Part shown: positions 57,088 through 64,000 of the stretch, piece after piece | Layout: each line of letters opens with the position of its first letter | Position numbering within the stretch: position 1 is the first letter of the stretch | DNA from: JBPESN01 sp051710625 | GTDB taxonomy: Bacteria; Pseudomonadota; Gammaproteobacteria; Enterobacterales; Enterobacteriaceae | Reading direction: 5' to 3' | NCBI RefSeq assembly: GCF_051710625.1 | Contig: NZ_JBPESN010000003.1 | Span: 1-64,000 of the forward strand | Length of the DNA: 64,000 nt | The notes under the pieces: generated by a model | What the model was told of the DNA's origin: nothing | What the model saw: only the letters and a program-made list of their open reading frames with translations | Databases searched by the model: none | Program-made: the position numbers and the translations under genes

Positions 57088-59677
57088 GTGCTAGAAGATT
57101 ATCGTAAGCACGTTGCCGAGCGTGCTGCACAGGGCATTGCCCCTAAGCCTCTCGATGCCGTACAAATGGCGGCGCTGGTTGAACTGTTGAAAACCCCGCC
57201 GGCGGGTGAAGAAGCCTATTTGCTGGATCTGTTGACCAATCGTGTCCCGCCAGGTGTGGACGAAGCGGCTTACGTTAAAGCAGGTTTCTTCGCGGCCGTT
57301 GCCAAGGGCGAGGTGCATTCACCGCTGCTGACGGCGGAAAAAGCCATTGAACTGCTGGGCACCATGCAAGGCAGCTACAACATTTCGCCGCTGGTGGACG
57401 TGCTGGATAATGCCGCGCTGGCGCCGCTCGCCGCGCGCGCGCTGAAGTCCATGCTGCTGATGTTCGACAATTTCTACGACGTGGAAGAAAAAGCCCGGGC
57501 CGGCAATGCGCATGCCCAAGAGGTCATGACGTCCTGGACCGAAGCGAAATGGTTCTTATCACGACCGGTGCTGGCGGAAAAAATGACCGTGACCGTATTC
57601 AAGGTCACCGGCGAAACCAATACCGATGACCTGTCGCCGGCGCCTGGTCGCGGCCGGATATTCCGCTGCATGCCCTGGCGATGCTGAAGAACGCCCGTGC
57701 CGGCATTATCCCCGATCAGCCCGGTAACCTTGGCCCCATTCAGCAGATCGAAGCGCTAAACGGCAAGGGTTTCCCGCTGGCCTACGTTGGCGATGTGGTG
57801 GGGACCGGTTCCTCGCGTAAATCCGCCACTAACTCGGTGCTGTGGTTCATGGGGGGGGTATTCCCTTTGTGCCTAACAAACGCGGCGGTGGGATAGTGCT
57901 GGGCAGCAAAATTGCGCCGATTTTCTTCAACACCATGGAAGATGCCGGCGCTCTGCCGATCGAAGTCGATGTTTCCGATTTGAATACGGGTGACGTCATC
58001 GATATCTATCCCTTCGCGGGGGAAATAGGTCATCATAACACCGGCGCGCTGCTGCGGGCCAATTTTGCCCTGAACCCTGAAAACGAACGTGCTGGTGGAC
58101 GAAGTACGTGCCGGCGGCCGTATTCCGCTGATTATCGGTCGCGGTCAGACCGCGCGCGCGAATCACTGGGGCTTCCCCCCAGTACCATTTTCCGCCACGC
58201 GCGAGATGTTGCCGCCAGCGACAAAGGCTACACGCTGGCGCAGAAAATGGTCGGCTGCGCCTGCGGCGTAGCGGGCGTGCGTCCGGGACAATATTGCGAG
58301 CCGAAAATGACCTCGGTGGGATCCCAGGACACTACTGGCCCCATGACCCGCGATGAATTGAAAGATCTGGCGTGCCTGAGCTTTTCCGCTGACCTGATTA
58401 TGCAGTCGTTCTGCCATACTGCTGCCTATCCGAAGCCGGTTGACGTGCAGACCCATCATACCCTGCCGGACTTCATCATGAATCGCGGCGGCGTCTCTCT
58501 GCGCCCGGGCGGCGGGATAATTCACTCTGGCTAAACCGCATGCTGCTGCCCGATACCGTAGGCACCGGCGGGGACTCCCACACTCGCTTCCCGATCGGCA
58601 TCTCGTTCCCGGCAGGGTCCGGTCTGGTCGCCTTCGCCGCCGCCACCGGCCTGATGCCGCTGGACATGCCCGAATCGGTGCTTGTGCGTTTCAAAGATAC
58701 CATGCAGCCGGGCATCACCCTGCGCGATTTGGTGCATGCGATTCCGTATTACGCCATCAAGCAGGAGCTGCTAACGGTCGAGAAAAAGGGTAAGATGAAC
58801 ATCTTCTCCGGCCGCATTCTGGAGATCGAAGGGCTGCCGGAGCTGAAAGTGGAACAGGCGTTTGAATTGGGCGACGCCTCGGCGGAGCGCTCTGGCGCGG
58901 GTTGTACCATAAGCTTGATCAGGCGCCGATTACCGAATATCTGAATTCCAATATCGTGCTGTTGAAATGGATGATTTTGGAAGGTTACAGCGATCGCCGC
59001 ACGCTGGAACGGCGCGTTAAAGGCATGGAAAGCTGCCTGGCCAACCCCTCTCTTCTGGCGGCGGATGCGGATGCCGAATACGCCGCGGTCATCGAGATCG
59101 ATCTGGCCGAGATCAACGAGCCTATTTTATGCGCGCCGAAAGATCCGGACGATGCACGTCTGCTGTCGGATGTCGCCGCCAGCAAAATCGATGAGGTCTT
59201 CATCGGCTCCTGCATGACGAATATCGGCCACTTCCGTGCCGCGGGCAAACTGCTGGACAGCCACAAGGGCCAGCTGCCGACCCGACTGTGGGTCGCGCCG
59301 CCGACCAAAATGGACGCCGCTCAGCTCACCGAGGAAGGTTACTATAGCGTATTTGGCAAGAACGGCGCTCGCATGGAAATCCCGTGCTGCTCGCTGTGCA
59401 TGGGTAACCAGGCGCGGGTAACGGATGGTGCCACGTTGGTGTCTACCTCGACCCGTAACTTCCCCAACCGTCTGGGCAACGGCGCCGACGTATATCTTGC
59501 TTCCGCAGAGTTGGCGGCGGTCACCTCGCTGCTGAGCCGCTTGCCGACGGTAGAGGAGTATCTGCAGGCGATGGCGATGGTGGATCCGACGGCGGTAGAT
59601 ACTACCGTTACCTGAATTTCGACCGCCTCGGTGAATATACTGACAAAGCCGATCAGGTCATTTTCCAAACCGCGGTC
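57088..59677 (+). pseudogene. acnB: Aconitate hydratase B, at least six frameshifts
   Basis: The GTG at 57088 starts VLEDYRKHVAERAAQGIAPK, matching AcnB. The gene then runs almost full length in pieces: a five-base deletion near 57643 (SPAPDAWSRPD lost), a run of eight Gs near 57850, shifts near 58086 and 58165 that cancel, one missing T near 58530, one missing A near 58912 and a last shift near 59605. The C-terminal end and its stop are gone. Iron-sulfur cysteine CSLCMGNQARV is still readable. The enzyme interconverts citrate and isocitrate in the TCA cycle. Confidence 0.95.
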
Positions 59678-59732
59678 TGGCGCGTCAGTTGTCGGCGGCA
59701 ATCTCTGCCGAGCACTTCGGCTAACCCTCCAC

Positions 59733-59761
59733 CGCCCGTCGTTGCTGACGGGCGTTTTTTT
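59733..59761 (+). terminator. Intrinsic terminator after acnB
   Basis: A perfect 8-bp G+C stem (59733-59740 with 59747-59754) with a 6-nt loop is followed by seven Ts. It is a strong terminator that outlived the acnB gene. Confidence 0.88.
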
Positions 59762-59877
59762 GTGGAGGGACGTGGCCCGCGATGTGCTGCGGCGCCAACG
59801 GTGGATTGTTCCCGCTATCAGGTTTTGTCTGACGAGGAAAAAGCGCGCAAACTCCCCTTATCTTCCACCGCCGTGTT

Positions 59878-60297
59878 TTGAACGGATGCGGCATCGCGCC
59901 CCTTGCGGGGTGGACGGCTACAATAAATTACGAATTCCTCCGCGATGTTACCGGCCAGGTGATTGTCAAATTCTCCATGGGCCATGAAGCCATCGGCCAC
60001 TGGTTAAATGACGAGGTGAACGGCGATTTGGCTTTCGTAGCCGACGTTGAGCGACAGTTACATTGCCTGTCCAACTCCCTGCGTCAGTGGCAGCACATCG
60101 GCTATGAATTTACCCTGCTGCTTGACGCCGAAGAGGTGATGGTCCGCGCCAACGGCATGTCGGTGGCCTTTGACGCGCTGGAGGAGGGACTGAGTTATTA
60201 CGATGAAGAAAGCCTGTCGCTGTCTGTGCAGCAGCGACGATTTTCTGCTGATGCTAAAAGCCGGTATCGCCAATTTATCCGAACCGGCGGATTGTAG
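59878..60297 (+). CDS. yacL: UPF0231 protein YacL; canonical start reads ATA, 3' end changed by IS
   Basis: Homology begins at NYEFLRDVTGQVIVKFSMGH and continues to YYDEESLSLS. In E. coli the protein starts MDYEFLRD; here the start position holds ATA (59923-59925). The next upstream start in frame is TTG 59878, which lacks a ribosome-binding site. Near the end a one-base shift around 60234 and a reverse shift around 60262 replace the expected EDFL-type residues with QQRRFSADAKS and restore RYRQFIRTGG. The stop TAG (60295-60297) lies within the inserted IS. Role unknown. Confidence 0.8.
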   Translation: MNGCGIAPLAGWTATINYEFLRDVTGQVIVKFSMGHEAIGHWLNDEVNGDLAFVADVERQLHCLSNSLRQWQHIGYEFTLLLDAEEVMVRANGMSVAFDALEEGLSYYDEESLSLSVQQRRFSADAKSRYRQFIRTGGL

Positions 60298-60364
60298 TGG
60301 CACACTGAATTTGGCCACCTGAACAGAGGTGATATGCTCACCTCAGAACAACCCGGGTGCACCA

Positions 60365-60667
60365 ATGAAAAGAAAAAATTTTAGTCCTGAATTCAAACGC
60401 GAATCCGCTCAACTGGTTGTCGAGCAAAATTACACCGCCGCGCCAGCAGCAGAAGCCATGGACGTCGGCCTTTCTACGATGACGAAATGGATAAAACAAC
60501 TGCGTGATAAGCGACAGGGGAAAACGCCAAAAGCCTCTCCCATAACCCCGGAACAAATCGAAATACGTAAGCTCAAGAAGAAGGTACAACGCATTGAAAT
60601 GAAAAACGAAATATTAAAAAATGCTACAGCGCTTTTGATGTCAGACTCCCTGAACAGTTCTCGTTAA
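60365..60667 (+). CDS. IS3-family OrfA (100 aa)
   Basis: An N-terminal helix-turn-helix (PEFKRESAQLVVEQNYTAAP, AAEAMDVGLSTMTKWIKQLR) and a C-terminal leucine-zipper helix (EIRKLKKKVQRIEMKNEILK) mark it as OrfA. The AAAAAAT stretch near 60615 is a candidate slip site for -1 frameshifting into orfB. OrfA is intact, but without a working OrfAB fusion it cannot transpose. Confidence 0.85.
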   Translation: MKRKNFSPEFKRESAQLVVEQNYTAAPAAEAMDVGLSTMTKWIKQLRDKRQGKTPKASPITPEQIEIRKLKKKVQRIEMKNEILKNATALLMSDSLNSSR

Positions 60668-61533
60668 TCGGGAAACTCAGAGCGCATTATCCTGTGGCCA
60701 CACTCTGCCAGGTGTTCAGGGTTCATCGCAGGCAGTTACAAATACTGGAAAAGTCGTCCTGACAAGCCGGACGGCAGGCGAACAGTATTGCGCAGTCAGG
60801 TTCATGAACTGCACAGTATCAGCCATGGTGCAGCTGGCGCGAGAAGTATCGCCACCATGGCAACCCAGAGAGGCTTCTGGATGGGGCGCTGGCTCGCAGG
60901 CAGGCTCATGAAAGAGCTGGGGCTGGTCAGTTGTCAGCAGCCGACGCACAGGTATAAGCGTGGCGGCAATGAACACGTTGAAATACCGAATTATCTTGAG
61001 CGCCAGTTCGCTGTAACGGAGCCAAACCAGGTATGGTGCGGCGATGTGACGTATATCTGGACCGGGAAACGCTGGGCATACCTTGCGGTTGTTCTTGATC
61101 CGTTCGCGAGGAAACCGGTGGGCTGGGCTATGTCGTTCTCCCCGGACAGCAGACTGACCATCAAAGCACTGGAAATGGCATGGGAAACGCGTGGTAAACC
61201 AGCCGGAGTGATGTTCCACAGCGATCAGGGTAGCCATATACGAGCAGGCAGTTCCGACAGTTGCTGTGGCGTTACCGGATCAAACAAAGCATGAGTCGGC
61301 GTGGTAACTGTTGGGATAACAGTCTGATGGAGCGCTTCTTCAGAAGTCTGAAAAATGAGTGGATACCGGTAACGGGCTACATAAGCTTCAGCGAAGCAGC
61401 TCATAAAATTACCGACTATATCGTGGGATATTACAGCGCACTCAGGCCGCATGAATATAACGGTGGGTTGCCACCAAACGAATCAGAAAATAGATATTTG
61501 GAAAACGCTAACGCGGTGGCCAGTTTTAGTTGA
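60640..61533 (+). pseudogene. IS3-family OrfB transposase, frameshifted
   Basis: The rve-type integrase core is readable: VTEPNQVWCGDVTYIWTGKR (first Asp), GVMFHSDQGSHI (second Asp) and RGNCWDNSLMERFFRSLKNE (catalytic Glu). One T is missing after CAT near 61238, which shifts the frame between the second Asp and the Glu. Further shifts near 60735-60775 separate the N-terminal part. The transposase is therefore inactive in this copy; it could be complemented only by another copy. Confidence 0.85.
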
Positions 61534-61541
61534 CCACTACA

Positions 61542-61700
61542 CGCTTGAACCCGGTGGTGTATATGGTTAGCGGTTTCCGCTATGGCTTCTTGGGCATCAG
61601 CGACGTGCCGCTTACCCTTGCGGTGCTGGTGGCTTTTGTCGTGGTGCTTTATCTGCTGCGCTGGACGCTTATCCAGCGCGGACGCGGCTTGCGCACCTAA
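61542..61700 (+). pseudogene. yadH: ABC-2 transporter permease YadH, 3' fragment
   Basis: Directly after the IS right end the frame reads LNPVVYMVSGFRYGFLGISD, then LTLAVLVAFVVVLYLLRWTL and the end IQRGRGLRT. It is the last about 52 residues of YadH, with the terminal membrane helix. In E. coli yadGH lie near panD, so this fragment belongs to the pan side of the junction. The remaining four-fifths and yadG are missing. Confidence 0.85.
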
Positions 61701-61840
61701 CCTGACGGGGCGGCGCGAGTGCCGCGACGAGGTGGCGTGTTGCGGCTTAAGCCTGTTTCAGCACATGCCGACCGGCTGGCCCGCCACAACAGCGAACGGG
61801 CGCTGGCGTAAATTCACCCACGGCCATTGGTACGGGAGAC

Positions 61841-62222
61841 TCAGGCCATCTGTACCGGCAGCGCTTTGGCGGTGCGCTGCAGCTGATTGTGTTCGTCGAA
61901 ATAGGCCACCCGCGGTGCGTGATGTTGCGCCTCTTCGTCCGGTATTTGCACATAGGCGCAAATAATCAATAAATCGCCGACGCAGGCGCAGCGTGCGGCT
62001 GCGCCGTTAACTGAGATGATGCGCGAGCCGCGCTCGGCGGCAATTGCGTAGGTGGAGAAACGCTGACCGTTGTCGACGTTATAAATATTAATCGCTTCAT
62101 ACTCCAGAATCCCCGCCGCATCCAGAAAGTCCCGATCGATAGCGCAGGAACCTTCGTAATGGAGATCCGCCCGGGTGATTGTGCACCCGGTGTAGCTTGC
62201 CTCGTAACATCGTGCGTTGCAT
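61841..62222 (-). pseudogene. panD: Aspartate 1-decarboxylase, one-base insertion
   Basis: From ATG 62222 the protein begins MQRTMLRGKLHRV. One extra C at 62181-62187 shifts the frame after codon 13. In the next frame the rest is perfect PanD: TITRADLHYEGSCAIDRDFL, DAAGILEYEAINIYNVDNGQ, RFSTYAIAAERGSRIISVNG to QRTAKALPVQMA and a TGA. The Gly-Ser self-cleavage site (GSC) is retained. The total of 382 bases is exactly one more than 127 codons. PanD makes beta-alanine for pantothenate. Sequence quality at the C run should be checked. Confidence 0.9.
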
Positions 62223-62242
62223 GAGCTTAAGCCTTTTAACCG

Positions 62243-63112
62243 TTATGAAATGAGATCCACTTGCGCATTATCAATTAGCCGGGCCTTACCCAGCCAGGCG
62301 GTGAATAACACCACCGCGCGCCGACTGTCGACCGCCAACGGCTGCAAGGTCTGCGCGTCGCGAATGAGCAGCGTGTCCGGCCTGAGGCCGGCCTGAAGCA
62401 GTTGTTCCGTTGCTGAGGTCAGCAACCCATCGATGTGACGTTCGCCTTCGCGCAACTGCGCCACCAGCCGCATGAGCACCTGATTGAGCTGCGGCGCCAG
62501 ACGGCGCTCCTCGGCGCTCAGATAACCGTTGCGCGAACTGAGCGCCAGCCCATCGGCGGCGCGCACCGTCGGTACGCCGATAATCTCGATATCATAGCTC
62601 ATGTCGCGCACCAGTTGACGGATAAGCGCCAGTTGCTGGAAGTCCTTTTTGCCGAAGCAGGCCACGTCCGGCTGAACCAGATTAAACAGCTTGCTGACAA
62701 TGGTGGCGACGCCGCGGAAATGGCCCGGCCGGCTTTCACCTTCCAGGATATTGGCGAAACGGGGCACATCGATAAAGGTCTGACTGGCGAGACCGTCGGG
62801 GTAGATTACCGCCGTCGCCGGCGCGAATACCATCTCCACGCCGCGCCTTGTTAGCTGTTCGCAGTCCTCCTGCAGCGTGCGCGGGTAGGCCGCCAGATCT
62901 TCCGGCCGGTCGAACTGCATCGGGTTGACGAACACGCTGACCACGACTTTATCCGCGCGGGCGCGCCCGGCGTCAATCAGCGCCATATGGCCTTCGTGTA
63001 AATTGCCCATGGTCGGGATCAGGGCGATACGCTTATGCTCCTGACGCCACTGTTTAACCGTCTGACGCAGCGTCGGCGGCGTTTCGATAATCAGCACGGG
63101 AGTCTCCTTCAT
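62243..63112 (-). CDS. panC: Pantothenate synthetase PanC (289 aa)
   Basis: The ATP/adenylate signature is complete: ALIPTMGNLHEGHMALIDAG (HIGH-like), VFVNPMQFDRPEDLAAYPRT and ESRPGHFRGVATIVSKLFNL with KKDFQQLALIRQLV. It joins pantoate and beta-alanine. The ATG at 63112 overlaps the panB stop as TAATG, implying coupling; E. coli PanC is 283 residues and starts at LIIE, six codons later. Intact, but its beta-alanine supplier panD, 20 bases downstream, is frameshifted. Confidence 0.95.
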   Translation of the reverse strand: MKETPVLIIETPPTLRQTVKQWRQEHKRIALIPTMGNLHEGHMALIDAGRARADKVVVSVFVNPMQFDRPEDLAAYPRTLQEDCEQLTRRGVEMVFAPATAVIYPDGLASQTFIDVPRFANILEGESRPGHFRGVATIVSKLFNLVQPDVACFGKKDFQQLALIRQLVRDMSYDIEIIGVPTVRAADGLALSSRNGYLSAEERRLAPQLNQVLMRLVAQLREGERHIDGLLTSATEQLLQAGLRPDTLLIRDAQTLQPLAVDSRRAVVLFTAWLGKARLIDNAQVDLIS

Positions 63113-63900
63113 TATTGAAAGCTATGTTCGGCCGCGGGAAACCGGCCGGTTTCCACCTCTTGCACGTAGCGGCGTACGGCGGCGGCAATATCCCCGCCTG
63201 CCGCCAGAAAATCTTTGGCGAAGGAGGGTACGCTATCGCCGGTGATGCCGAGCGCATCTTGCATGACCAGGATCTGGCCGTCGGTCACGCCGCCGGCACC
63301 AATGCCGATAACCGGAATGCTCAGCTCATGCGTTACGCGTTCCGCCAGCGCGACCGGTACGCATTCCAGCACCAGCAACTGGGCGCCGGCCTGTTCCAGC
63401 GCCTGCGCGTCGGCCAGTAGCTGTTCTGCGCCGGCCGCATCGCGCCCTTGAATTTTATAGCCGCCGAAGATATTCACCGATTGCGGGGTCAGGCCAAGAT
63501 GGCCGCAGACGGGTACCGCCCGCGCGGTCAGACCGCTAACGGTATCGGCCAGCCATGCGCCGCCCTCAAGCTTGACCATATTGGCGCCCGCGCGCATCAG
63601 CGCTGCCGCATTGTCAAAGGCCTGTGCCGGCGTCGCGTAGCTCATGAACGGTAGATCGGCCAGCAGCAGGCACGAGGGCGCACCGCGCCGCACGCAGCGG
63701 GTATGATAAACCATATCCTCCAGGGTGACCGGCAGCGTCGAGTCATGGCCCTGCATGGTCATGCCCAGGGAATCGCCCACCAGCATCACCTTAATCCCCT
63801 GTTCGGCGAACAGGCGGGCAAATGAGGCGTCGTAAGCGGTAATGGAGACGAATTTGCGCTGTTGCTGTTTCCATTTGCGCAAATGATAAATCGTGGTCAT
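63112..63900 (-). CDS. panB: Ketopantoate hydroxymethyltransferase PanB (262 aa)
   Basis: Conserved features are KFVSITAYDASFARLFAEQG, VMLVGDSLGMTMQGHDSTLP (metal-binding Asp), MVKLEGGAWLADTVSGLTAR and PVIGIGAGGVTDGQILVMQD. It makes ketopantoate from 2-oxoisovalerate and methylene-THF. The substrate 2-oxoisovalerate is normally made by the valine pathway, whose first enzyme ilvIH is broken in this window. The ATG at 63900 is preferred over one three codons earlier by homology. The upstream promoter lies near the window edge. Confidence 0.95.
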   Translation of the reverse strand: MTTIYHLRKWKQQQRKFVSITAYDASFARLFAEQGIKVMLVGDSLGMTMQGHDSTLPVTLEDMVYHTRCVRRGAPSCLLLADLPFMSYATPAQAFDNAAALMRAGANMVKLEGGAWLADTVSGLTARAVPVCGHLGLTPQSVNIFGGYKIQGRDAAGAEQLLADAQALEQAGAQLLVLECVPVALAERVTHELSIPVIGIGAGGVTDGQILVMQDALGITGDSVPSFAKDFLAAGGDIAAAVRRYVQEVETGRFPAAEHSFQ

Positions 63901-64000
63901 GCTATGCAACCTCTGTGCCGCGGGAGCGTCCGCTGTCAGCTTAAAGAATGGCGGCTTATTTTAATGGAAGCTTTGCCGGGGGTATAGCGTTTATCGCACA

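Larger units (their letters stand above)
60293..61541 (+). mobile_element. IS3-family insertion sequence, inactive copy
   Basis: Imperfect terminal inverted repeats begin TGTAGTGG on the left (60293) and end CCACTACA on the right (61541), extending about 28 bases with mismatches. Inside are orfA and a broken orfB. The length of 1249 bp is usual for IS3-family elements. No target-site duplication can be seen between the flanks (GGAT left, CGCT right), which fits an old recombination or deletion at the element. Confidence 0.85.

Overview
The window looks like the chromosome of a degenerating enterobacterial insect symbiont, most probably Sodalis or a close relative. This is inferred from protein similarity and gene order recalled from E. 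coli and Yersinia, plus the many broken genes; no database search was run. Three kinds of sequence are mixed: a decayed Mu-like prophage (1-11888), the syntenic leu/ilv - dcw (division and cell wall) - sec - guaC - nadC - pdh - acnB stretch (11889-60292), and an IS-bounded junction to yadH and the pan genes (60293-64000).

Prophage, 1-11888. Read on the minus strand from its early end, it has a divergent repressor, a Ner-like protein, MuA, MuB, small early genes, a 3'-5' exonuclease, GemA, Mor, an amidase with a lysis ORF, gp25-gp27-like genes, the terminase and the start of the portal. MuA, MuB, GemA, Mor, amidase, DUF1804, terminase and portal all carry frameshifts or stops. The repressor, Ner and exonuclease are open. 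The element sits inside leuA, leaving the leuA 5' end and its leuL attenuator.

Branched-chain amino acids and Cra, 11889-16574. leuA, ilvI, ilvH and cra are pseudogenes; leuO is absent. alaE, an alanine exporter, follows.

dcw cluster, 17327-34324. The order is mraZ-rsmH-ftsL-ftsI-murE-murF-mraY-murD-ftsW-murG-murC-ftsQ-ftsA-ftsZ-lpxC. Genes are tightly overlapped and open, driven by a promoter with three MraZ boxes. ddlB is missing between murC and ftsQ. The normal lpxC start codon reads ATA.

sec to pdh, 34395-54899. dciA-like gene, secM (degenerate arrest motif), secA (amber at codon 30), mutT, yacG-zapD-coaE, guaC, broken hofC-hofB-ppdD, nadC, broken ampD, ampE, broken aroP, then pdhR-aceE-aceF-lpd with a consensus PdhR operator. 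AceF has only one lipoyl domain.

Right part, 54900-64000. An unrecognised broken gene, a chitinase (GH18) remnant, acnB as a multiply frameshifted pseudogene, yacL, an inactive IS3-family element, the last 52 codons of yadH, a frameshifted panD, and intact panC and panB. Retained functions centre on wall synthesis, division, secretion, pyruvate dehydrogenase and cofactors. Lost functions centre on branched-chain amino acids, carbon-flux regulation, type IV pilus-like genes, muropeptide recycling, aromatic uptake and aconitase B. No tRNA, rRNA or CRISPR was seen.
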